Assembly: GCA_035555855.1 (NCBI GenBank)
Contig: DATMGD010000004.1
Coordinates: 1-64,000 of the forward strand
DNA length: 64,000 nt
Reading direction: 5' to 3'
DNA from: Palsa-892 sp035555855
GTDB taxonomy: Bacteria; Pseudomonadota; Alphaproteobacteria; Rhizobiales; Xanthobacteraceae
Positions 23,680 through 32,020 of this stretch are shown here, piece by piece. The first letter of the stretch is position 1; every line of letters begins with the position of its first letter. Below the pieces are notes generated by a model. It was not told where the DNA came from and did no database searches. It saw only the letters and a list, made by a program, of their open reading frames with translations. The translations under genes were made by a program, and so were the position numbers.

Positions 23680-24690
23680 GTGGCTGTCGTTCTGCCCTTT
23701 GGCCATCAAGGCGAGCCGTCGATCGAGCGGCTTTCGAACCTCGTTCGTCCCGACCTGCAGCGGGTGAACGACCTTATCGTGAGCCGCACCGGCTCCGACG
23801 TCACCATGATTCCGGAAGTTGCGAACCACCTGATTTCCTCGGGCGGCAAGCGGCTGCGGCCGATGCTGACGCTGGCGACCGCGGCGCTCACCGGCTATCG
23901 CGGCGAGGGGCACATTCGCCTCGCGGCCGCCGTCGAATTCATGCATACCGCGACGCTTCTTCATGATGATGTTGTGGACGATAGCGAGATGCGTCGCGGC
24001 AAACTCGCCGCCCGCATGCTGTGGGGCAATGAAGCCTCGGTTCTGGTCGGCGATTTTCTGCTTGGTCAAGCATTTCGCATGATGGTCGAAGTCGGCTCGT
24101 TGCGCGCGCTCGAAATTCTCTCGAACGCCGCAGCCGTGATCGCCGAAGGTGAGGTGATGCAGCTCGCCGCCGCGAAGAACCTCGACACTACTGAAGACGC
24201 GTATCTTGCCGTCATCCGCGCCAAGACCGCCGAGCTGTTCGGCGCCGCCTGCGAGGTCGGGCCGGTGCTTTCCAGCCGCCCGAAACCGGAAGAAGCGGCA
24301 TGCCGTTCGTTCGGCATGAATTTGGGTATCGCCTTTCAGCTCGTCGATGACGCACTCGATTACGGCGGCAGCCGCGCGCGTCTCGGCAAGAACGTCGGCG
24401 ACGATTTCCGCGAGGGCAAGATCACGCTTCCCATCATTCTTGCATTCCGCCGCGGCAGCGAAGAGGAACGCAATTTCTGGCGCCGCGCGCTGGAAAAAGG
24501 CGAGAGCACCGATCAGGATTTGGAACACGCGATGGGCTTACTGTCGCGTCATCATGCGCTCGAGGACACCATCGAGCGCGCGCGCCATTACGGCGCGATT
24601 GCGAAGGATGCGCTGGCGCTTTTCCCCGAAGGCGAAAGCAAGCAGGCGCTGGTCGAAGTCGTCGATTTCTGCGTCGCCCGCGCGCATTAA
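23680..24690 (+). CDS. ispB: Polyprenyl (octaprenyl-type) diphosphate synthase
   Basis: The product has 336 aa. A GTG at 23680 is chosen because AGGAGA lies seven bases upstream and the protein then starts AVVLPFGHQ; an earlier in-frame codon at 23626 lacks this. The two Asp-rich metal motifs are LLHDDVVDDSE (first) and LVDDALDY (second), and GGKRLRPML binds the isoprenyl diphosphate. Length and motifs fit the long-chain enzymes that make the ubiquinone side chain; exact chain length is inferred. The gene ends seven bases before a palindrome that separates it from ispE. Confidence 0.95.
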   Translation: MAVVLPFGHQGEPSIERLSNLVRPDLQRVNDLIVSRTGSDVTMIPEVANHLISSGGKRLRPMLTLATAALTGYRGEGHIRLAAAVEFMHTATLLHDDVVDDSEMRRGKLAARMLWGNEASVLVGDFLLGQAFRMMVEVGSLRALEILSNAAAVIAEGEVMQLAAAKNLDTTEDAYLAVIRAKTAELFGAACEVGPVLSSRPKPEEAACRSFGMNLGIAFQLVDDALDYGGSRARLGKNVGDDFREGKITLPIILAFRRGSEEERNFWRRALEKGESTDQDLEHAMGLLSRHHALEDTIERARHYGAIAKDALALFPEGESKQALVEVVDFCVARAH

Positions 24691-24695
24691 ACTTT

Positions 24696-24744
24696 GAGCA
24701 TGATCTTTTCCGAAAACCAGCCCCCACTTTTCGGGATCATGCTC
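24696..24744. repeat. Short dispersed palindrome, copy 1
   Basis: A perfect 10-bp inverted repeat GAGCATGATC (24696-24705 with 24735-24744) with an inner CCGAAAA/TTTTCGG stem. The reverse complement nearly equals 35475-35521. It lies exactly between the convergent ispB and ispE genes and could act as a two-way terminator. Confidence 0.8.
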
Positions 24745-24747
24745 TAG

Positions 24748-25629
24748 TCAGCGCAGCCGCGCCGCCACCACCCAGCAATCCTGCTGCTCGGCGCGGATTT
24801 TTGCCGCCGCTTGCTCGGCGTCTTGCATCGTCTCGTAAAGCGCGAACACGCTCGGACCCGATCCCGACATCCGCACCAGCCGCGCGCCATTGGTTTTCGC
24901 GAGGCGCTCCTGCGCGGCTTCCACCGCCGGCGTGAGCTGGTGTGTGGCGCGGGCGAGGTCATTAGCTTGCGAGTGGAGAAACGCGAAAAATTTCTGCCGC
25001 TCGAGTGGGATCGCCGCAGCCTCCGGGTGGTCGTCATATTTGCCGGAGAGCGAGATCATGCCGAGTTCGTCGAACGCCTCGAACACGGCGCGCGTCTCGA
25101 TATGCACTTCGGGAAAGAGGATGACCGAGAATAATTCGGGCAGCGCGATCGGCGCCGAAAGCTTCTCGCCGATGCCGCTCATCACGCGCGCCTTCTGTTC
25201 GAGACAGACGGTAACATCGGCGCCGGTCTTGCGCGCCGCGGTGAGAATGCGTGGGTCATCGAGCGAAAGCCCGTTCAGTTCAGCGAGGAGCCGCAGCGCC
25301 GCCGCCGCGTCCGACGAGCCGCCGCCAAGCCCGGCGCCGACGGGCAGGTGCTTCGTCAGCATGAAGCGGCCCGCTTTCAGCCCGTCGATATGTTCCGCAA
25401 GATGGCGCGCGGCGATCAGCACCAGGTTGTCGGAGACTACGCTGAGCGCCGCCGCGTTCGGCCCGCAGATATCGAAGCTGAGCGTGGAACCCGGCGCGAG
25501 CGTCAATTCGTCGCCAATATCGGCAAAAGCCACCAGACTGACGATTTCGTGATAGCCGTCAGCCCGGCGGGCCACGATCCGCAACGTCAGGTTCACCTTG
25601 GCAGGCGCAGTGGTTTGCAAAACGGACAT
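24748..25629 (-). CDS. ispE: 4-diphosphocytidyl-2-C-methyl-D-erythritol kinase
   Basis: The product has 293 aa, normal for the family. The start at 25629 gives the family beginning APAKVNLTLRI; a TTG at 25671 adds 14 poor residues. The GHMP-kinase ATP motif PVGAGLGGGSSDAAAAL is intact, as is the C-terminal RMSGSGPSVFALY. It phosphorylates the CDP-ME intermediate of the non-mevalonate isoprenoid pathway. dxs, the first enzyme of that pathway, is at 50030-51955, and a prenyl synthase is next door. Confidence 0.96.
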   Translation of the reverse strand: MSVLQTTAPAKVNLTLRIVARRADGYHEIVSLVAFADIGDELTLAPGSTLSFDICGPNAAALSVVSDNLVLIAARHLAEHIDGLKAGRFMLTKHLPVGAGLGGGSSDAAAALRLLAELNGLSLDDPRILTAARKTGADVTVCLEQKARVMSGIGEKLSAPIALPELFSVILFPEVHIETRAVFEAFDELGMISLSGKYDDHPEAAAIPLERQKFFAFLHSQANDLARATHQLTPAVEAAQERLAKTNGARLVRMSGSGPSVFALYETMQDAEQAAAKIRAEQQDCWVVAARLR

Positions 25630-25811
25630 AGCGTGCGGGATGGCGTGCGGGGATGGCTTTCGCAGGGACAATGGCTGCAGCGTCGCTTACAGGCAAGCCC
25701 GGCTGCTCGTATCGCGTCCTTGCGGTTGCCATGAATCGGGGGCATCCTTATTCGATCTTTCGCGTCGATTGAAGTCCGCGAACCCCCGAACGGCCATTGG
25801 AGTCTCATCCC

Positions 25812-27566
25812 TTGCGTCACCGCACATTACTTTCCGCCGCTCTTGCGTTCGCCATGGCCGGCACGGCCCTCACGCCCGTCGCCGCATCGACGAAATTGAA
25901 TACCCTGCCCGAACGGGCGCTGATCTCGCGCACTTCGCCGGCCGGCAATTACCTCGCCGGGCGCTTTGCCTTTGCCAAGAGCAACCGCGACATGGCGGCA
26001 GCCTCGATGTACTACCGAGCCGCGTTGCGCGCCGATCCGAAAAACGAAGACCTTCTCGAACACACGTTCATCTCGACCCTCGCGCAAGGCCAGGTTGACG
26101 AAGCGGCGCCGCTTGCCGAGCGCCTCGTGGCGAACGATCGCAACCAACGCATTTCGCGGCTGGCGGTCGCCGCGCGCTCGATGAAGAAAGCACAATACAA
26201 GCAGGCCCGCGCGCAGCTCTCGCCCGCGATCCGCGGCCCGGTCGCCGATCTCACCGCGACCTTGATGCTTGCCTGGGCGCTTGCCGGCGATCATCAGACG
26301 CAAACGGCCGTGACGACGATCAGCCGCCTGCAGGGCCCCGAATGGTACGCCGCCTTCAAGGATCTGCACATCGGTCTGATTCTCGATTACGCCGGCAACC
26401 GCGCGCAGGCCGGTACGCGACTTGCAGCCGCTTACCGCTACGATCCGACGTCGGTACGTACCGTCGATGCCTATGCCCGCTGGCTGTCGCGCAACGGCAA
26501 GGCCGAGGAAGCCAAGAAGGTTTACGGCGAATTCGCCAAAGTGCTGCCGCACCATCCGCTCGTCGATCAGGCGCTTGCCGAATTGAACGCCGGCAAGCAG
26601 CTCACGCCGCTCGCGAAGACGCCGGCGGTGGGCGCCGCCGAAGCGTTGTTCGGGCTCGGCACCGCGCTCGGCCGGCAGGGCGGCGAGGAGATCGGGCTCG
26701 TCTATTTGCAGCTCGCGATCTATCTCGATCCCAATCATCCGCTCGCGCTTCTGTCGCTCGCCGATCTTTACGAGACGATGAAGAAGCCGGAACTCGCGGT
26801 CGAAACTTACGAGCGCATTCCGGCGAATGCGCCACTCAAGCGCAACGCCGAAATCCATCGCGCGCTCAATCTCGAAGTGTTGGAACGCCATGACGAGGCG
26901 ACCAAGGCGCTCGAAGAGATCGTCAAGAAATATCCCGACGATCAGGAAGCGACCGTGGCGCTCGGCAATGTTCTGCGCGCGCGCAAGCAATATGCGCAGG
27001 CCGCCGAGGTCTACACCCGGGCGATCGACAGGGTCGGAACGCCGTCCAAGCAGAATTGGTCGCTCTATTTCTATCGCGGCAACGCCTATGAGCGCGCCAA
27101 GGAATGGCCGAAAGCCGAGAAGGATCTCGAGAAGGCGCTCGAACTCTTTCCCGATCAGCCGCAGGTCCTGAACTATCTCGGCTATAGCTGGGTCGATCAG
27201 GGCATCAATCTTGAGAAGGGCCTCAAGATGGTTCGCCGCGCGGTCGAGTTGCGGCCGGGCGACGGCTACATCGTCGATAGTCTCGGCTGGGCGCAATACC
27301 GGCTCGGCAATTACGAGGCCGCCGTCGATGCGCTTGAGCGCGCGATCGAATTGAAGCCGGAAGATCCGGTCCTCAACGACCATCTGGGCGATGCCTACTG
27401 GAAAGTCGGCCGCGAACTCGAAGCGCGTTTCCAGTGGCGGCATGCGCGCGACAACAAGCCTGAGCCGGAAGATCTCGCCAGGATCGAGGAGAAGCTGAAG
27501 AACGGGCTCGATGGCCCGTCCAAGGCCGGCGCGCTCGATCAGCCGAAACAGGACAAAGGCGGCTAG
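25812..27566 (+). CDS. Secreted tetratricopeptide-repeat protein
   Basis: The product has 584 aa from a TTG at 25812, chosen for the GGAG nine bases upstream and the clean signal peptide that follows (RHRTLLSAALAFAMAG...PVAA); another TTG at 25797 would add five residues. The rest is helical with TPR units, clearest at about 275-390 and 410-550 (for example YFYRGNAYERAKEWPKAEKDL and VLNYLGYSWVDQG). Such periplasmic or envelope TPR proteins scaffold other proteins. It is divergent from ispE and ends at a good terminator. Confidence 0.85.
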   Translation: MRHRTLLSAALAFAMAGTALTPVAASTKLNTLPERALISRTSPAGNYLAGRFAFAKSNRDMAAASMYYRAALRADPKNEDLLEHTFISTLAQGQVDEAAPLAERLVANDRNQRISRLAVAARSMKKAQYKQARAQLSPAIRGPVADLTATLMLAWALAGDHQTQTAVTTISRLQGPEWYAAFKDLHIGLILDYAGNRAQAGTRLAAAYRYDPTSVRTVDAYARWLSRNGKAEEAKKVYGEFAKVLPHHPLVDQALAELNAGKQLTPLAKTPAVGAAEALFGLGTALGRQGGEEIGLVYLQLAIYLDPNHPLALLSLADLYETMKKPELAVETYERIPANAPLKRNAEIHRALNLEVLERHDEATKALEEIVKKYPDDQEATVALGNVLRARKQYAQAAEVYTRAIDRVGTPSKQNWSLYFYRGNAYERAKEWPKAEKDLEKALELFPDQPQVLNYLGYSWVDQGINLEKGLKMVRRAVELRPGDGYIVDSLGWAQYRLGNYEAAVDALERAIELKPEDPVLNDHLGDAYWKVGRELEARFQWRHARDNKPEPEDLARIEEKLKNGLDGPSKAGALDQPKQDKGG

Positions 27567-27603
27567 AAACCGCTCCCGGAAAAGCGGAAAGTGGAAAGCG
27601 AAA

Positions 27604-27627
27604 GGGCGGCCTGATGGCCGCCCTTTT
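27604..27627 (+). terminator. Rho-independent terminator after the TPR gene
   Basis: A perfect 8-bp GC stem (27604-27611 with 27616-27623), loop TGAT, then TTTT. It lies 37 bases past the TPR gene stop. Confidence 0.85.
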
Positions 27628-27654
27628 CGTTTGCCGATTTTTTTGGCGATCGCG

Positions 27655-28320
27655 TTAACGCCGCAGCTTCATGTCGGAGGCGACGTTTTCTTCGTTCGCT
27701 TTCTTTTCTTCAGGCTTCGCTGTCTCGGCCTTCTCTTCCGCCTTCTTTTCTTCGTTCTTCTTCTCTGTGGCCCCCGCTTCGGTCTTTTTTGGCTCGGCCT
27801 TCTTTTCATGCGTCCGGCTGTCGAGCGAGACGGGTTCGCCGAGCTTCTTCTCGGTTTTCTTTTCGCCCTTCTCATGCGTGCCGCGCCGCCGCGCGAGCTG
27901 GCTGGCGCCACCCATGCGGTTGAAGGTGCAGTACATGAAATTCATGTTGCTGAGCGAGCCGCGGAAGGTCTCAGGCCCGGTCTTGGTGAGATTAAAGCAC
28001 GGCTCGAACGGCAGGCCCTTGAGCCGCGCGCAAACCTGATTGCCGAGAACATAGAGCGTATTGGTCGGTAGCCGGAGATAGTGCGAACTGCCCTTGCCGG
28101 TGACACGGATTGTACCGGCAGCGGAACCGTCGCCTTCGATCCGGCCGGAACCGTAGGTGCCGTCGAAACATTGATAGGTGAAGAAGCGGCCGATGACGAA
28201 TTCGCGCGCCATGTCCGCCGTCATCATTTCCTGCGCAATGGCCGGTGCCGCCGCGAAAAACAGTGCGGCGGCGAGGACATGCTTGCCCGGAAAATACGAA
28301 GCAGCGAACGGCATCGGCAT
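27655..28320 (-). CDS. Secreted protein with Lys/Glu-rich tail, unknown
   Basis: The product has 221 aa. A signal peptide is evident to about residue 29 (ending AIAQ). Residues 30-145 form a compact region with four Cys (in YQCFDG, QVCARL, EPCFN, YCTF), which in the periplasm may pair as two disulfides. From about 148 to the end the protein is almost only Lys, Glu, Ala and Thr (EKKxEEKKAEEKAE...), a probable disordered tail. I recognise no family with certainty. It is convergent to the TPR gene. Confidence 0.7.
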   Translation of the reverse strand: MPMPFAASYFPGKHVLAAALFFAAAPAIAQEMMTADMAREFVIGRFFTYQCFDGTYGSGRIEGDGSAAGTIRVTGKGSSHYLRLPTNTLYVLGNQVCARLKGLPFEPCFNLTKTGPETFRGSLSNMNFMYCTFNRMGGASQLARRRGTHEKGEKKTEKKLGEPVSLDSRTHEKKAEPKKTEAGATEKKNEEKKAEEKAETAKPEEKKANEENVASDMKLRR

Positions 28321-28373
28321 CCACTACCTTGCGCCAAAAAGACGGGTCTTTGTCAAGCGCAGGCAGTTATTGA

Positions 28374-29354
28374 TCAATCGGCGATCCGCACCACAATCCG
28401 GCCACGAACCTTGCCGGCGAGGATGCCGGGCGCGGTCTCGATGACCTTGGCGAGGGGGATTTCGGTCGTCATGGTCTTGAGCTTCTCGCGGTCGAGATCG
28501 CGCGCCAGCCGCTGCCACGCCTCGCGGCGCCATTCCATCCGGCACATCACCGAATCGATTCCGAGCAGCGAAACGCCGCGCAAAATGAAGGGTGCGACCG
28601 AGGAAGGCAGGTCCATGCCCTGGGCGAGGCCGCAGCTTGCGATCGCGCCGTCATATTTGGTCATCGAAAGCACGTTGGCGAGCGTCGTCGAACCGACGCT
28701 GTCGATGCCGGCGGCCCAGCGCTCCTTGGCGATCGGCTTCGCGGGTGCCGAGAGTTCCGCGCGGTCGATGATCTCGGCGGCGCCGAGCGATTTCAGGTAG
28801 CCGGCCTCCGCCGTTCGTCCGGTCGAGGCGATGACGTGATAGCCGAGCTTAGAGAGCAGCGAGACGGCAACGGAACCCACGCCGCCCGCAGCGCCCGTCA
28901 CGATGGCCGGGCCGCGCGAAGGTGCGATGCCGTGGCGTTCGAGCGCGAGCACAGAGAGCATTGCCGTATAACCGGCAGTGCCGATCGCCATCGCGTCATG
29001 CGCCGAAATGCCTTCGGGTAGCCGCACCAGCCAGTCGCCTTTGACCCGCACTTTTTCGGCATAGGCGCCAAGATGCGTCTCGCCGAGGCCAAAGCCGTTC
29101 AGCACGACCTTGTCGCCCGCCTGCCATTTCGGGTTGCTGGAGCTCTCGACGGTCCCGGCCAGATCGACGCCGGCGATCATCGGCCAGCGCCGCACCACCG
29201 GCGCTTTGCCGGTAATCGCAAGACCGTCCTTATAATTGATGGTGGAGTATTCGACGCGGACGGTGACATCGCCGTCCATCAGCTGGGCTTCGTCGAAATC
29301 GGTGAGGGTGGCTTTGGAGCCACCCTCGATTTTTTCAATGACAATTGCTTTCAT
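28374..29354 (-). CDS. acuI: Acrylyl-CoA reductase-like zinc-free alcohol dehydrogenase family protein
   Basis: The product has 326 aa. It has the MDR fold: STINYKDGLAITGK (conserved in the YhdH/AcuI group), PMIAGVDLAGTV, and the NADP loop VTGAAGGVGSVAVSLL. GSRxE-type text of quinone reductases is absent and there is no zinc-ligand cysteine set, both typical of AcuI/YhdH. AcuI reduces acryloyl-CoA to propionyl-CoA with NADPH and protects against acrylate. The closest subfamily is inferred by memory only. It is 21 bp downstream of the MFS gene and may be co-transcribed. Confidence 0.88.
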   Translation of the reverse strand: MKAIVIEKIEGGSKATLTDFDEAQLMDGDVTVRVEYSTINYKDGLAITGKAPVVRRWPMIAGVDLAGTVESSSNPKWQAGDKVVLNGFGLGETHLGAYAEKVRVKGDWLVRLPEGISAHDAMAIGTAGYTAMLSVLALERHGIAPSRGPAIVTGAAGGVGSVAVSLLSKLGYHVIASTGRTAEAGYLKSLGAAEIIDRAELSAPAKPIAKERWAAGIDSVGSTTLANVLSMTKYDGAIASCGLAQGMDLPSSVAPFILRGVSLLGIDSVMCRMEWRREAWQRLARDLDREKLKTMTTEIPLAKVIETAPGILAGKVRGRIVVRIAD

Positions 29355-29375
29355 GCGAAAGCTTGTATCACATTT

Positions 29376-30599
29376 TTAGGTCGACGCAGCCGCAAAACGC
29401 CCCGCCGGCTTTTCGACGATAGGCAAATTGATCAACGCCGAAGCAACGCCGAAAAATACCGAGAGCCACCACACCGGATTGTACGAGCCGGTCGCTTCGA
29501 ACACGATGCCGCCGAGCCAGACGCCGAGGAAGCCACCGACCTGGTGGCTGAAGAAGGCGAAGCCGTAGAGCATCGCGAGCCAGCGCGTGCCGAACATTAC
29601 GGCGACGAGGCCCGATGTCGGCGGCACGGTCGAGAGCCAGGTGATACCGGTGACGACGGCGAAAGCGAATGTCAGCGGCACGCTTGTCGGCAACATGATG
29701 AAAGCGACGATCGACAGCGCGCGCGTGAAGTAGATCGCCGACAGGATGTAACGCTTCGGAATGAAGTTGCCGTAATAGCCCGACATCAACGAGCCGACGA
29801 TGTTAAAGAGGCCGATGATCGCGATCGTCCAGCCGCCGATATGCGCATCCAATCCCCGGTCAAGCAGATAGGACGGCAAGTGCGCCGTCACGAAAGCGAG
29901 CTGGAAGCCGCAGGTGAAGAAGCCGAGCACCAGCAAAACATAAGAGCGATGCTGAAAGGCTTCGCTGAATGCGGCCGACATTGACTGCTGCTTGCCGCTT
30001 TCCTGATGGCTGGTCGCCGGCGGCGTCGTCAGCACGAATGCAAGCGGAATAGCCATGAACAGCAGCCCGCCGAACACCAGAAGCGCCGCCTGCCAGCCGT
30101 AGCTGTCGATCATCGCAACGCCGAACGGAGCGAACAGGAATTGTCCGAACGAACCCGCGCCGGTGCCGAGGCCGAGCGCGACGCCGCGCCATTCGGGCTT
30201 CAACAGCTTGCCGAATGCCGCGAGCACGATGTTGAACGAACAGCCGGAGAGGCCGAAGCCGATCAGCACGCCCGAGGTGACGTTGAGGAGAAGCGGCGTC
30301 GTCGAGACGCTCATCAGCGCGAGGCCCGCCGCATAAAGCAGCATGCCGCCGCACAGAACGCGTGTCGTGCCGTAGCGGTCGGCGATGGCGCCGGCGATCG
30401 GCTGGCCGATGCCCCACAGGAGATTCTGGATCGCGAAGGCGAGCGCGAAAACTTCGCGGCCCCAACCGTTTGCGCTCGACATCGGCGTCAGGAAGAAGCC
30501 GAAGGCGGAGCGCGGGCCGAACGTGACGAGTGCGATGATGCAGCCGCAGATCAGAATGATGGCAGGGGTGCGCCAGCCGGTGAGGGACTTCGCCGTCAT
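29376..30599 (-). CDS. MFS transporter
   Basis: The product has 407 aa and about 12 membrane helices. The loop after helix 2 reads ADRYGTTRVLCGG, an MFS motif A variant. FGPRSAFGFFLTPMSSANGWGREVFALAFAIQNLLWG near the start resembles the oxalate/formate and monocarboxylate-type MFS branch, so a carboxylate is a plausible substrate but unproven. It shares a strand with acuI downstream. Confidence 0.9.
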   Translation of the reverse strand: MTAKSLTGWRTPAIILICGCIIALVTFGPRSAFGFFLTPMSSANGWGREVFALAFAIQNLLWGIGQPIAGAIADRYGTTRVLCGGMLLYAAGLALMSVSTTPLLLNVTSGVLIGFGLSGCSFNIVLAAFGKLLKPEWRGVALGLGTGAGSFGQFLFAPFGVAMIDSYGWQAALLVFGGLLFMAIPLAFVLTTPPATSHQESGKQQSMSAAFSEAFQHRSYVLLVLGFFTCGFQLAFVTAHLPSYLLDRGLDAHIGGWTIAIIGLFNIVGSLMSGYYGNFIPKRYILSAIYFTRALSIVAFIMLPTSVPLTFAFAVVTGITWLSTVPPTSGLVAVMFGTRWLAMLYGFAFFSHQVGGFLGVWLGGIVFEATGSYNPVWWLSVFFGVASALINLPIVEKPAGRFAAAST

Positions 30600-30769
30600 T
30601 GTTGTTTTCCAAGTTGCGCGATTTGGCCGATCGCCCGGCCGTGGCTGGCGAACCTACCGGCGAGTCGCCAAAAGCCCTAGAAAAACCTCGCCTTGTCAGC
30701 CATCGAGCTTTTGCATGGCTCGATTGGGAATAGGGCCTAGCGAACCGGCGGGAGTTGCGCTATATTCAC

Positions 30770-30790
30770 TTATGCTCGGATTGAGAATAA
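30770..30790. promoter_or_regulatory. Candidate NadQ operator upstream of nadA
   Basis: An inverted repeat TTATGCTC-N5-GAGAATAA (30770-30777 and 30783-30790, seven of eight bases complementary) lies about 88 bases before nadA. The nadABC genes and a NadQ-like regulator gene flank this locus, and NAD regulators of this type repress nad genes through palindromes. The match to the true NadQ consensus was not checked. No second copy was seen near nadQ itself. Confidence 0.6.
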
Positions 30791-30877
30791 GCCCGGGCCG
30801 AGGGGCGAAATTCGAGTGCTCTTCGTCACCAAGTAATGCTCAAAGCGAGCATATAGGCGAAAGCCTGGAGATGCGCC

Positions 30878-31996
30878 ATGACCACGGTCATCAACCACCC
30901 CCATGTTGAAACCTTCGGCCCCGTCGCCGCGCGCGGTCCTGTACCGCTGCCGCGCGCGGGTACCGGCAAGGCTGCGAAGCGCCTCGGCGTGCTGCCCATG
31001 CCTTCGCTCGAGTGGAACGAGCAGGTCGCGAACGAGACCGCGCATCTTTACGAGAAGGTCAAAACCGTTGTGCCGCCGGTCGAGTGGCCGTTCTTTGCGC
31101 CTTACGTGAAAGCGATCAACGATCTCAAGAAGGTGCGCAACGCCGTCATCCTCGCGCACAATTATCAGACGCCCGAGATTTACAACTGCGTTGCCGACTT
31201 CGTCGGCGACTCGCTTCAGCTCGCGCGTGAAGCCACCAAGACCAAGGCCGACATCATTGTCCAGGGTGGCGTGCACTTCATGGCGGAAACGTCGAAGCTC
31301 CTGAACCCGAACAAGACAGTGCTGATCCCGGACCTCAAGGCCGGCTGCTCGCTTGCGTCTTCCATCACCGGCGAGGACGTGCGCCTGCTGCGGCAGCGCT
31401 TCCCTGGCGTGCCCATCGTCACTTACGTCAACACTTCCGCCGACGTGAAGGCGGAGAGCGACATCTGCTGCACCTCGTCGAACGCGGTGCAGGTTGTCGA
31501 GAGTTTCGGCGTGGATAAAGTCATCTGCATTCCCGACGAATACCTCGCGCGCTGGGTCGCGACGCAGACCAAGGTCAAGATCATCGCGTGGAAGGGCCAC
31601 TGCGAAGTTCATGAGCGTTTCACGGCGGAAGAGCTGCGCAAGTTCCGCGAGAGCGATCCGGGCGTGCAGATCCTCGCGCACCCTGAATGCCCGCCGGACG
31701 TCATCCAGGAAGCCGACTTTACCGGATCGACCGCGGCGATGATCTCGTTCGTCAAGGACCGCCGGCCGAAGAAGGTCGTCATGGTCACCGAATGTTCGAT
31801 GGCCGACAACGTGCAGGTCGAGACGCCGGGCGTCGAATTCGTGCGGCCGTGCAATCTCTGCCCGCACATGAAGCGCATCACGCTGCCGAAGATCCTCGAC
31901 AGCCTCGTGTATCTGCGCGAGGAAATCGAGATCGACCCGGCGGTCGCCGATCGCGCGCGCCAGGCTGTCGAGCGCATGATCCACCTCAAGAGCTGA
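30878..31996 (+). CDS. nadA: Quinolinate synthase A
   Basis: The product has 372 aa. The three cysteine positions that bind the 4Fe-4S cluster are visible in DLKAGCSLAS, HPECPPDV-type and RPCNLCPHMK segments. ILAHNYQTPEIYNCVADFVGDS is the conserved substrate-binding start of the catalytic core; about 80 residues before it are a family-variable extension seen in alphaproteobacteria. NadA condenses iminoaspartate and dihydroxyacetone phosphate to quinolinate. It leads nadB (24-bp gap) and nadC. Confidence 0.97.
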   Translation: MTTVINHPHVETFGPVAARGPVPLPRAGTGKAAKRLGVLPMPSLEWNEQVANETAHLYEKVKTVVPPVEWPFFAPYVKAINDLKKVRNAVILAHNYQTPEIYNCVADFVGDSLQLAREATKTKADIIVQGGVHFMAETSKLLNPNKTVLIPDLKAGCSLASSITGEDVRLLRQRFPGVPIVTYVNTSADVKAESDICCTSSNAVQVVESFGVDKVICIPDEYLARWVATQTKVKIIAWKGHCEVHERFTAEELRKFRESDPGVQILAHPECPPDVIQEADFTGSTAAMISFVKDRRPKKVVMVTECSMADNVQVETPGVEFVRPCNLCPHMKRITLPKILDSLVYLREEIEIDPAVADRARQAVERMIHLKS

Positions 31997-32020
31997 TCTC
32001 TTTTCAGCGAAAGGGCGGCC

